Shown: piece after piece, positions 1 to 6,387 of the stretch
Numbering within the stretch: position 1 is the first letter of the stretch
Layout of the letters: every line of letters begins with the position of its first letter
Origin: an uncultured Bacteroidota bacterium
Lineage (GTDB): Bacteria > Bacteroidota > Bacteroidia > Chitinophagales > Saprospiraceae
Length of the DNA: 6,387 nucleotides
NCBI GenBank assembly: GCA_937926185.1
Contig: CALEYM010000324.1
Span: 1 to 6,387 of the forward strand
Direction: 5' to 3'
Translations under genes and position numbers: made by a program
The notes under the pieces: model-generated
The model's input: the letters and a program-made list of their open reading frames with translations, nothing else
What the model was told of the DNA's origin: nothing
The model's database searches: none

Positions 1-34
1 GGCTATGCAGGTAAAAGTGATCATTCAGCGGTAA
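1..34 (+). CDS. C-terminal end of a rightward gene, possibly a T9SS-exported protein (partial)
   Basis: Reading from base 2, the + strand encodes AMQVKVIIQR and then TAA (32-34), with a second in-frame stop, TAG, directly after. The ending closely resembles that of the convergent CotH-like gene (GKLSIQR, stop): both finish with a basic residue, alternating hydrophobics and Ile-Gln-Arg. That is the usual shape of the last beta-strand of a T9SS type A sorting domain. The stop lies only 4 bases before a long hairpin, as expected for the end of a gene. Only ten codons are visible, so neither the product nor the reality of the gene can be proved here. Another frame stays open to base 63 but runs into the hairpin and looks less gene-like. 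Confidence 0.4.
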   Translation, partial: AMQVKVIIQR

Positions 35-38
35 TAGA

Positions 39-105
39 AAAATCTGTGGAAATCCGCGTATGAAATCGGTGTTTCCGATTTCATACGCGGATTTCCACAG
101 ATTTT
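39..105. terminator. Perfect 31-bp inverted repeat with 5-base loop, probable bidirectional terminator
   Basis: Bases 39-69 are the exact reverse complement of bases 75-105, with loop TGTTT at 70-74. The arms begin AAAATCTGTGG and end with the complement, so each transcribed strand finishes the stem with a T-run: GATTTTATTAATTC rightward and GATTTTTCTATTACC leftward. The hairpin sits between the end of the rightward partial gene and the end of the leftward CotH-like gene, which suits a shared terminator. A 31-bp perfect stem is much longer than an ordinary intrinsic terminator. The arm sequence (CTGTGGAAATCCGCG type) looks like a dispersed intergenic repeat. Terminator activity is inferred; the inverted repeat itself is certain. 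Confidence 0.6.
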
Positions 106-115
106 ATTAATTCTT

Positions 116-137
116 AATGACTATCCGGATAGTCATT
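116..137. repeat. Perfect 22-bp palindrome downstream of the CotH-like gene
   Basis: The sequence is self-complementary about the centre between bases 126 and 127, with half-site AATGACTATCC. It begins 8 bases past the stop codon of the leftward CotH-like gene. As RNA it could form a 9-bp AT-rich stem with a CCGG loop, but neither side has a good T-run, so it is a weak terminator candidate by itself. It may instead act as a stem protecting the 3' end ahead of the larger hairpin at 39-105, or as a symmetric protein-binding site. The palindrome is seen directly; its role is not known. Confidence 0.55.
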
Positions 138-144
138 TAATTCG

Positions 145-2502
145 TTATCGCTGAATACTCAATTTCCCAACAATTGCGCCGTACTGTACGGTATACAAAC
201 CCGCCGGCCAATGTTGCACCGGAATATTCGTCAGCAGACCGTCCGGAAATTGCCGGAGCACAAGGCGGCCGGTCATATCCCACACAAAAAGGGGTTGATT
301 GTCAATGATTTCATTGAATTTAACCTGAACGGCATTCATAGCCGGGTTGGGAAACAACAACATCCCTCCCGACGCCAAATCCGCCTCCGCCACGGCAACT
401 ACCGTTTCATTGTTCTGGTTGAACGTCGGCGCTTTGATCACGAAATTACCTGTACCATTGGGGATACGCGAATAACTTTTATCCACGGTTTGAATGCCGA
501 AAGTGACGGAATCGACGATCACGAGGTTGGGGTTCAGGAGGAAGAGCACCTCGCCGTCGGCGGATAATTTAAAATTGGCGTGCAAGGGACCGTCTACGCC
601 ATCTTCATCGGCCCAGAAAATGAGGTAGCCGTTGGCGGGGATGGAAATGCCCTGCGGGATTTCGTATTTGGGCAGGTTGGCCGGGTTGTCGGAGAGATAG
701 TATCCGCTCAGGTCAACGGCCTGATTGGAGGTATTGTACAGCTCGAACCAGTCGTCGTAATCACCCTGTTCGTCGGTTACAGTGGTGGTGTTGGAAGCCA
801 TCAGTTCATTGATCACCACGGGGCCGTTGAGCAGGCTTTGGGGTTCTACCTGGTACACGAACACGTCGTGTTCGGCGCCTTTGGGCAGGTAGCTGGCCGA
901 ACGCGCGGTATTATTGGCCACGGCTTCAATGTAAAAACGCACCCAGGTACCGGCAATCTGGCCGGGCAGCGTGGCGCCATAGATGCCGTCGGCGGCGGCG
1001 CCGTCGTGATGCAAGCCGTCGTCGTGCATTTGCAGGGGGGTGAAATTGCCGGTCAGTTTAGCGGAGTAAAACAGATTGACGCCGAAAATACCGCTGCCCG
1101 AGCCGATTTTGGCTGTAACGATAGTTTGCTCTCCGGGCAAAGGTTGTTTCCATTCTTCGCCATTCGGGTTTTGCCAGGTAGCTGTTTCGATGACCGGGGC
1201 GATTTGTTTCACTTCCGCATTGTTGAGCAGATTGGTGCGGCGGGAATTGATAAAATTTTTCAGCACGCTCAATTCCGTATCGAACTGGGTATTGGTGTAC
1301 GATTTTTTCGTATCGGCTTTTACGAGCGAATCGATCATGAGTTTGAAATTATCCAGCATGGCGTTGCACACCGCCGGATTCATTTGATCCTCTATAATGG
1401 TACGGAGGTGGGCCAGGTAGCGCTGCCGCCACATCGGCACGGCCAGCATTTTATTCAACAAAGGATAATTGACCTTGGAGGCGTTGTAGAAGGGACTCCA
1501 GGTGACAAAATTCATGCCCATTACGCTGTTTGCGTCGTATTCGAGCGGCGTCATTCGTCCGGTTTCCGGTTCGTAATAAACGTAATAGTCCATTTTCCCC
1601 TTGTACACGTAGCTGTCGTCGTCGGAAAAGGCGATTTCAGAAGCCAGGTGCCAAAGGGTGCGGTCGACGTCGAGAAAATCGGGCAGCACATCGGGCAGTT
1701 CTGCCGCGGGCGTATTGTTCAGTGCCTGGCAGGTAGCGACGAGGTAATCCCAGGGATTATCCACTTCACTGCTTTTCAGGGTATAGTATTTTTGATACTG
1801 CGCGGTATCGCTGCCCAGGTAGTTGAGCGCGGCGGTTCCGTCGCCCCAGCCTCCACCGCCGCCACCGGGGCCCGGCGTCACGGTACCGTCGGGCCGGTCG
1901 GCGCGCCAGTTGATCCCGTCGGCGCTGAAAAACCATTCGCGCAGGAAGTCTTTGTTGAGTTGTTGTACGTTGGGGTAAATACCCCAGTATTGGCCGTTTA
2001 GGTATAATTTCACGAAATTAGCCTTGGCCGCCGGAATGTGCCGGCGTATCTGGTGCAGGTAAAACACTTCGCGCAAAAAAGAGGGGTCCTGAAAGCTGTT
2101 ATTCAGGTTCAGCGTTTTATAGCCCATCAGTTTTTGATCCGGACGGGCGTAATCAATCGTGAGGTTAAAAGATTTTTTCTGCGAGTTTTGGGCCATCATG
2201 TAAGAGGTTTGGCCTTTAAACCGTACGCCCACACTGTCGTACGCCACGCCGTCGACGGTCATCTTGGCCGGCAGGTCGGTTTTTGTTTGATAGTTGTTGG
2301 TGAGCAGGGTCCAGAAGTTGGTTTGGGAAAAATCCAGGTAAATAGTGCGGATGGAGGCAGAGTCGTACAATCCCCCGGGCGGTTGGTCGCCGGTGATCAG
2401 TTGATGCCGGTCGGCGGAAAGGCGCATTTGGGGGGGCAGGTTTTGGGCGAAGGGTTTAATTACGGCAAGGAGCAGGAAGGTTAGGAACAACGGATGTTTC
2501 AT
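145..2502 (-). CDS. Secreted CotH kinase-like / lamin-tail domain protein with T9SS C-terminal sorting signal
   Basis: This is a 785-residue exported protein. Residues 1-20 (MKHPLFLTFLLLAVIKPFAQ) form a signal peptide. Residues about 45-425 resemble the CotH family of atypical kinases: GVRFKGQTS (92-100), KKSFNLTID (109-117), YLNGQYWGIY (167-176), the DDDSYVYKGKMDYYVYY region (294-310) and LEYDANSVMG (320-329). A Gly-rich stretch (211-220) looks like a loop insertion. An Ig-like segment with DDGLHHDGAAADGIYGA follows (494-510), then a lamin-tail domain (about 561-690, INELMASN and DWFELYNTSNQAVDLSGYYLSDN) and a T9SS type A tail (about 715-785, LLFPNPAMNAVQVKF to KLSIQR). It is therefore probably carried by Sec and then T9SS to the cell surface or medium. 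Against my recollection of the family pattern, the Glu after NGxYxGxY is Gln180 and the second Asp of the DxD-like motif is Asn325, so kinase activity is uncertain. The ATG at 2502-2500 is directly ahead of the signal peptide and follows an A-rich leader. Substrate is unknown; a structural or adhesive surface role is equally possible. Confidence 0.88.
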   Translation of the reverse strand: MKHPLFLTFLLLAVIKPFAQNLPPQMRLSADRHQLITGDQPPGGLYDSASIRTIYLDFSQTNFWTLLTNNYQTKTDLPAKMTVDGVAYDSVGVRFKGQTSYMMAQNSQKKSFNLTIDYARPDQKLMGYKTLNLNNSFQDPSFLREVFYLHQIRRHIPAAKANFVKLYLNGQYWGIYPNVQQLNKDFLREWFFSADGINWRADRPDGTVTPGPGGGGGGWGDGTAALNYLGSDTAQYQKYYTLKSSEVDNPWDYLVATCQALNNTPAAELPDVLPDFLDVDRTLWHLASEIAFSDDDSYVYKGKMDYYVYYEPETGRMTPLEYDANSVMGMNFVTWSPFYNASKVNYPLLNKMLAVPMWRQRYLAHLRTIIEDQMNPAVCNAMLDNFKLMIDSLVKADTKKSYTNTQFDTELSVLKNFINSRRTNLLNNAEVKQIAPVIETATWQNPNGEEWKQPLPGEQTIVTAKIGSGSGIFGVNLFYSAKLTGNFTPLQMHDDGLHHDGAAADGIYGATLPGQIAGTWVRFYIEAVANNTARSASYLPKGAEHDVFVYQVEPQSLLNGPVVINELMASNTTTVTDEQGDYDDWFELYNTSNQAVDLSGYYLSDNPANLPKYEIPQGISIPANGYLIFWADEDGVDGPLHANFKLSADGEVLFLLNPNLVIVDSVTFGIQTVDKSYSRIPNGTGNFVIKAPTFNQNNETVVAVAEADLASGGMLLFPNPAMNAVQVKFNEIIDNQPLFVWDMTGRLVLRQFPDGLLTNIPVQHWPAGLYTVQYGAIVGKLSIQR

Positions 2503-2517
2503 GCACAGATTTTTTCG

Positions 2518-2525
2518 CTAAGATA
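2518..2525 (-). promoter_or_regulatory. Weak candidate -7 element for the CotH-like gene
   Basis: On the minus strand this reads TATCTTAG, one mismatch from the Bacteroidota primary sigma -7 pattern TAnnTTTG, and it ends 15 bases before the ATG. No convincing TTTG -33 box lies at the usual spacing (a TTG sits too close), so the call is tentative. The 139-base gap to the GLPGLI gene leaves room for a separate promoter. The A-rich stretch GCGAAAAAATC between this site and the start codon fits the AT-rich leaders of Bacteroidota genes. Confidence 0.2.
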
Positions 2526-2641
2526 CAATTGCAGTCACAAGGTTTAATGTGCTGCTTTGGTCGCCTGATACGAAAAATCATCCGTACAGGTTGCGTTGGA
2601 AAAAAAGTGCAGGGAGCAAGGCCTTTTTTGACCCTTTCAAA

Positions 2642-3547
2642 TTAATATCTCACACCCCAAAAAGGCGGTTCTTCCGCTTTTCTTTTCTCTTCCGCGTGCT
2701 TTTTCAGCATTTTGCTATAATCGGCATCTTTGATCTTTTTGCCTTTCAGTTTTTTGGGCAGGTTGAGTTCCGTGGTCAGTTTTTTCATTTCGATCTTGTC
2801 CGCGGTGATCACCATGCCGCCGTCATTGACGTCCGCCTCGAGGATCAGGCCCGGCAGGCCGCACAGCCGCTCCGGGCCGGCGCTGACGGGGATATCGAGC
2901 GCAAACCAGACGGTGATCTTCTGCTGTTTTACCGTATCTTCCCAAAAGGCGTTCATACAAACATGGCCGGCCACCTCTTTCATGTCGTTGAGGATTTTCC
3001 AATCGGGCGCGCGCAGGGAATCCTCGATGAGGTAAGTCTTGCCCAGCATCTGAATGGCATCGAACATGGTGTTTTGGACAAAATCCCGTTTGATCAGATA
3101 AACATCTTTTCTCCAGGAAAAGCCCATGTCTTCATCTTCCGCTTTTTCCTCCGAATCTTCGTATTTCGATTCGGTGGCGTTAAAATAAAGCGTGGTGTAC
3201 ATTTTCCACTCGGAGCGGTTGCCCCACATGTAGGCCAGCTTTTCCTTGCGTTGGGCGCTGATGTAATCTACCGCGGCCATTTGTTTTACCCAATTGTAGG
3301 TTTTTAAATACCTGATCTGGCCCTCCGTTTCCTGGGTGAAGCCGGAAAAAGACAGAAGAAAGGCGAATGCCAGCAGTATCCCTTTAATAAAAATCCTATC
3401 TGAGAGCGCCCTGCCGTTTTTTTTCACCACGGAGGCACGGAGGCACGGAGCAGTAGCCCTTGTAAGAACAGGCGGCAACGTCTCCGTGCCTCCGTGCCTC
3501 CGTGGTGAAAAAGTGTAATCTACGGAAGACATTACTACATTCTTCAT
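2642..3547 (-). CDS. GLPGLI family protein, start region interrupted by an inverted repeat
   Basis: From the ATG at 3547 the frame gives 301 residues. The family signature is clear: CGLPGLILEADVNDGG (229-244), preceded by ITVWFALDIPVSAGPERL (211-228) and by GHVCMNAFWED (194-204), which matches the conserved Cys/Ala region as I recall it. GLPGLI proteins are exported Bacteroidota proteins of unknown function, often next to TonB-dependent receptors, as here. The signal peptide (FIKGILLAFAFLLSFSGFTQ, 53-72) sits unusually deep because residues 12-43 are encoded by a 93-bp inverted repeat. Two starts are plausible: ATG 3547 (or ATG 3532), giving a long N-terminal extension, or GTG 3427 (V41), giving a 261-residue protein that begins MKKNGRALSDRIFIKG and has a normal signal peptide and a normal family length. 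No ATG lies between residue 6 and the signal peptide. An acidic stretch lies at 130-140 and a Lys/Glu-rich, probably helical tail at 265-293. The gene ends in TAA at 2644-2642. It starts 43 bases after the receptor's stop codon, so co-transcription is likely. Confidence 0.85.
   Translation of the reverse strand: MKNVVMSSVDYTFSPRRHGGTETLPPVLTRATAPCLRASVVKKNGRALSDRIFIKGILLAFAFLLSFSGFTQETEGQIRYLKTYNWVKQMAAVDYISAQRKEKLAYMWGNRSEWKMYTTLYFNATESKYEDSEEKAEDEDMGFSWRKDVYLIKRDFVQNTMFDAIQMLGKTYLIEDSLRAPDWKILNDMKEVAGHVCMNAFWEDTVKQQKITVWFALDIPVSAGPERLCGLPGLILEADVNDGGMVITADKIEMKKLTTELNLPKKLKGKKIKDADYSKMLKKHAEEKRKAEEPPFWGVRY
3420..3512. repeat. 93-bp inverted repeat (31-bp arms, 31-base loop) with an internal 8-bp tandem unit
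   Basis: Bases 3420-3450 are the perfect reverse complement of 3482-3512, enclosing a loop at 3451-3481. Each arm contains a tandem 8-mer, GGAGGCAC twice plus a partial copy (or its complement), next to the TTTTCACCAC end. The arm sequence is of the CCTCCGTGCCTCCGTGG type. Read on the + strand it encodes TTEARRHG, a peptide I recall from spurious short proteins in many environmental genomes, which suggests a dispersed palindromic repeat. I see no flanking target-site duplication. The whole unit lies inside the minus-strand GLPGLI frame and is a multiple of three in length, so the frame survives. In the receptor-GLPGLI mRNA it would fold into a very stable hairpin at the beginning of the second gene. 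Confidence 0.9.
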
Positions 3548-3590
3548 AAATAGCTGACAATTAATGCTTTACTTAATTTAACTTTTGTTA

Positions 3591-6387
3591 TTACCACCAG
3601 TTATTCTTCCCGATTTTCGCTTCGTAGCCCCGCATATTATAGCTCACGCTCAGCATATAATAGCGTGCCAGCGTATTGGCGACATTGCGCATGACAAAGT
3701 TTTGGGAACCGTACTGCGAGATACTGACGCGGCGGTTCAGGATGTCGAATGCGGCGAGGCGCATTTCGAGCCGGTTGTTCTTACCCAGAAGCCGGCGCAC
3801 CGAGGCGTTGAAGATCGGGATATCCTGATTGAAGCCGAAACGGTCGTTGCGGTAAACGGAATAATTGAAATTGCTTTCGAGGAAAAATTTTCCGGCAAAC
3901 TGCCATTTCAAAGACGCATCGAGACCGTGGTTCTGAATATTCTGGTTTTGTTCCTCCTGAATGGAATAGGAGATTTTATTGAAGCGGATATTGCCGTTTA
4001 AGCCCAGTATCAGTTTTTGGCCGGGCGTCAGACTGAGGCCCGCGCGCAGGTTATAGCCGTTGTTCCGGGTTTCATTTTCCACGCCATTTACAAAAGAGGG
4101 CGCCAGGCTGGTATTGATACCGCCGTTGACGTTCATGGTCAGTTTGGTTTTGATGATCGGGAAATTGGACCAGAGGTAGCCATTGATCTGGTTGCCGCCC
4201 GAAACGTTGTCCGGACGAGTAACAGTACGAATGCCAACGCTGTCGATCACCTCGATGGTTTGATTATACACGATCTGGTTGTCGTACAGGTTGAGGCTGC
4301 CCGACAGGCCGATACTGGCCAAGGAAGCGGGATTCCAATGATTGAAGCTCAGGTCGAGGCTGTGGGAGCGTTCCGGCGCGAGGTTGGGGTTGCCTTCTGT
4401 GCGGAAAGCCGGGTTGTTGACGTTCGGCACCGGTTGCAGGTCCTGCAGCTTCGGCTCGGTAACCCCGTAGCCATAGCCAAGGTTCAGCCAGATGTTGTTC
4501 GGGAATTGGTAACTCATATCCACATTGGGCACCAGGTTGGTGAAAGTGCGGCTGATCGGATCTGTCAGCAGGGGCATATCCTTGTCGACCGAATATTCGC
4601 CATCGAGCCGCAATTGTTGCGCGGCAAGTCCGGCCGAGATATTCAGGCCCTGGTTAGCGTAGCGCACACTGGAGCCCAGCCGGTTGTATAATACATTGAA
4701 GTCGTAAAATACGCTGAGGTTGTCGATACGTTCGTTGTTGATCTCCGGGTTCAGCACCTGGCGGTTCACTTCATTTCCGGTTTGGCTGAAATTGTAAAAA
4801 CTTTCCCAGAACCATTTTTTGGACAAAGGTTCGGTGTACAACAGGCTCGATCTGTACTGAACGGTGGAGTTATCGTTATTATTCAGTTGCCGGATCTGCT
4901 CCGTGAACGTATTGGCATTAAAAAACTGATTCAGGGAAAACAGGTTTTCAGTACCGTCGGACTGACTGTTGTTGTAGCCGGCGCTCGCGGCAAAGGAGCG
5001 GCCTTTCTTTTTGAAGCGGTGCCTGAAAATAGCCGCGCTGCTCAGGCGCCAGGAATTCAGCCGGGAATCGTTGTTTACGTCCAGGCTGTTGGTCAGCTGC
5101 TCGTCGGCGCCATAGAACAACTGGTATTGCCGGTTGCCGGCGTCATTTTTACTGAAACGGGCGCCGGCCTTGATAATGAACACGTTGTTGGAGTCGATCT
5201 CCTGTTCCAGACGGGTGTTGATGCTGTGATTGCCCCGAAATTCCGCCTTAATGGTACTGTCGGTATTGGTAAAGGAATTGTCGGACAAAAAAGTTTCGCG
5301 CAGGGCTTGCTGTTGCAGGTCGAGGCTGGTTTCGTTGTAAAAGTAGCTGAGGTTGAATTTTGATTTTTTGTTGTCAAAATTGTAATTCGCGCCACCGCCG
5401 TAGTTTTCGGTAAAACCGCGTCCGTCGAAGTTGTTGAGGGGCGTATCTTCTCCACTGAAGTAATAGACGCGCCCGCCGCCGCTGGAGAAGCCGAAATCGC
5501 CGTTGTCGCGGTCGTTGAAAGTGTTCTGGCCTTTGAACTCGCCGTAGTCCTCCCAGTTGACGCCGGTTTGGTTGATATTGTTGGCGTAGCCGATGAAGGA
5601 GAGTTGTTGCTTGTCGTTAAAGCGGTTGTAGTTGCCCCGGGCGGCCCAGCGTTCTTCGGTGCCTATGGCGCCGGTGATCTTGCCGAAGGAGCCCTTTTTG
5701 AATTCGTCCTTCAGTTCCAGGTTCATGGTTTTTTCTTTTTTACCGTCGTCCACGCCGGTCAGTTTGGCCTGTTCCGATTTTTCGTCGTACACCTGCACTT
5801 TGGAGATGGTTTCGGCGCCGAGGTTCTTGGTGGCGCTTTTGGGGTCGTCGCCGAAAAAGGTTTTGCCGTCCACGGTCACGCGGCGCACATCCCGGCCCTG
5901 GGCTTTGATGTTGCCGTCGGCGTCCACTTCGATGCCCGGCAGGCGGCGCAGCAGGTCTTCCACCGTGGAGCCGGGCGGCACCTTGAAGGTGGTGGCGTCA
6001 TATTCGATCGTGTCGCCCCGGATACGCAGGGGCGCTTTGGCGGTTTTGATGACCACCTCCATCAGTTCCTGGGTAATAGGTTTAATGGACACTTCGCCGA
6101 GGTCGTTTATTTCGGTAGGAGAAACATCCAGGTGTTGCTGGTGCGGGATGTAACCGATATAGGAAATTTTGAACAAATAGGGCGCATTTTTGACGTTTTT
6201 AAAAGCAAAATGGCCCTTGTCGTCGCTACGGGAAAAATTCACCAGCGTGGTGTCTTTCGGGCTGAGCAGCATAACGGTGGCGAAGGGTATTTCGGCGCCG
6301 GAGGTATCGCGGATCGAACCTTTGATGGTGACGCGGTTCGGAGATTGTTGAGCCGACAGGGAAATGCAAAAAAAGAGCAGCAGACAG
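3591..6387 (-). CDS. TonB-dependent outer membrane receptor with carboxypeptidase-like regulatory domain (5' partial)
   Basis: The window holds 931 codons of this leftward gene. The frame is open to the right edge, so the start is outside. An ATG at 6272 is internal: upstream in-frame codons encode the end of a signal peptide (CLLLFFCISLSAQQ, in-window residues 1-14) and the start of the regulatory fold (VTIKGSIRDTSGAEIPFATV, 19-38). Probably only a few N-terminal residues are missing. Residues about 19-105 form the carboxypeptidase D regulatory-like beta-sandwich, ending near VSIKPI. The plug follows, with GDTIEYDA (124-131), LLRRLPGIEVDADGNI (145-160) and VDGKTFFGDDP (172-182). From about residue 233 to the end is a beta-barrel of the OMP_b-brl_3 kind, rich in aromatic and Asn residues, with GNPNLAPERS near residue 665 and a C-terminus ending NNWW. 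It would use TonB-ExbBD energy to import a substrate across the outer membrane. No SusD partner is visible, which argues against a glycan Sus pair. The substrate cannot be told from sequence. The stop is TAA at 3593-3591, and the GLPGLI gene follows closely. Confidence 0.93.
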   Translation of the reverse strand, partial: CLLLFFCISLSAQQSPNRVTIKGSIRDTSGAEIPFATVMLLSPKDTTLVNFSRSDDKGHFAFKNVKNAPYLFKISYIGYIPHQQHLDVSPTEINDLGEVSIKPITQELMEVVIKTAKAPLRIRGDTIEYDATTFKVPPGSTVEDLLRRLPGIEVDADGNIKAQGRDVRRVTVDGKTFFGDDPKSATKNLGAETISKVQVYDEKSEQAKLTGVDDGKKEKTMNLELKDEFKKGSFGKITGAIGTEERWAARGNYNRFNDKQQLSFIGYANNINQTGVNWEDYGEFKGQNTFNDRDNGDFGFSSGGGRVYYFSGEDTPLNNFDGRGFTENYGGGANYNFDNKKSKFNLSYFYNETSLDLQQQALRETFLSDNSFTNTDSTIKAEFRGNHSINTRLEQEIDSNNVFIIKAGARFSKNDAGNRQYQLFYGADEQLTNSLDVNNDSRLNSWRLSSAAIFRHRFKKKGRSFAASAGYNNSQSDGTENLFSLNQFFNANTFTEQIRQLNNNDNSTVQYRSSLLYTEPLSKKWFWESFYNFSQTGNEVNRQVLNPEINNERIDNLSVFYDFNVLYNRLGSSVRYANQGLNISAGLAAQQLRLDGEYSVDKDMPLLTDPISRTFTNLVPNVDMSYQFPNNIWLNLGYGYGVTEPKLQDLQPVPNVNNPAFRTEGNPNLAPERSHSLDLSFNHWNPASLASIGLSGSLNLYDNQIVYNQTIEVIDSVGIRTVTRPDNVSGGNQINGYLWSNFPIIKTKLTMNVNGGINTSLAPSFVNGVENETRNNGYNLRAGLSLTPGQKLILGLNGNIRFNKISYSIQEEQNQNIQNHGLDASLKWQFAGKFFLESNFNYSVYRNDRFGFNQDIPIFNASVRRLLGKNNRLEMRLAAFDILNRRVSISQYGSQNFVMRNVANTLARYYMLSVSYNMRGYEAKIGKNNWW

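Noticed and set aside
580..2001. Long + strand open frame opposite the CotH-like gene (473 codons)
   Set aside because: It is fully antisense to a gene with clear signal peptide, CotH, lamin-tail and T9SS motifs. Its translation has no recognisable domain and is rich in Gly, Val and His as expected from a shadow of GC-rich codons.
2504..2513. CACAGATTTT just upstream of the CotH-like start, shared with the hairpin arm at 96-105
   Set aside because: Ten AT-rich bases are too short to call a repeat remnant, and no further arm sequence is present.
2610..2635. Possible terminator after the GLPGLI gene, an A-run and a T-run flanking a GC-rich centre
   Set aside because: Only the A and T runs pair well and the GC-rich core is mismatched, so no convincing stem forms.
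2549..3307. + strand open frame (252 codons) antisense to the GLPGLI gene
   Set aside because: The Phe-rich translation shows no family motif, while the opposite strand holds the GLPGLI signature.
3420..3512. CRISPR array or tandem repeat array
   Set aside because: There are only about two and a half copies of an 8-mer per arm and no spaced unit; the structure is an inverted repeat.
5093..5455. Minus-strand frame of 120 codons within the receptor gene
   Set aside because: It is out of frame within the receptor barrel and its Thr/Pro/Ser-rich product has no motif.
6270..6272. ATG as the start of the receptor
   Set aside because: Upstream in-frame codons encode a signal peptide end and the first strands of the regulatory domain, so translation must begin beyond the window edge.

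Overview
This window looks like a piece of a Bacteroidota chromosome. The signs are a TonB-dependent receptor of the carboxypeptidase-regulatory/OMP beta-barrel type, a GLPGLI-family protein, a type IX secretion (T9SS) C-terminal sorting domain, and A-rich rather than Shine-Dalgarno start regions. The fairly balanced base composition and the CotH + lamin-tail + T9SS architecture would suit a Saprospiria- or Chitinophagia-like member, but that narrower placement is inference.

Layout, left to right. Positions 1-34 probably hold the last codons of a rightward gene whose C-terminus resembles a T9SS tail. Positions 35-144 are a convergent intergenic region with a long perfect hairpin (39-105) and a perfect 22-bp palindrome (116-137). 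Three leftward (minus-strand) genes fill the rest: a secreted CotH-kinase-like/lamin-tail protein with a T9SS tail (145-2502), a GLPGLI-family periplasmic or envelope protein (2642-3547), and a TonB-dependent outer-membrane receptor (3591 to the right edge). The receptor's true start lies a few codons beyond the window.

In transcription order the receptor comes first. The GLPGLI gene follows after 43 AT-rich bases and the CotH-like gene after a further 139 bases. The receptor and GLPGLI gene are a known type of neighbour pair and are probably co-transcribed. The CotH-like gene may be a separate unit. All three products carry secretion signals and act at or outside the cell envelope.

The most unusual feature is a 93-bp inverted repeat (3420-3512: two perfect 31-bp arms and a 31-bp loop) inside the 5' end of the GLPGLI reading frame. 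Its length is a multiple of three, so the frame stays open through it. It separates the upstream ATG from the signal peptide, and one arm supplies two adjacent GTG codons followed by a normal-looking signal peptide start. Otherwise the region is ordinary for Bacteroidota, and I see no clear undescribed multi-gene system.
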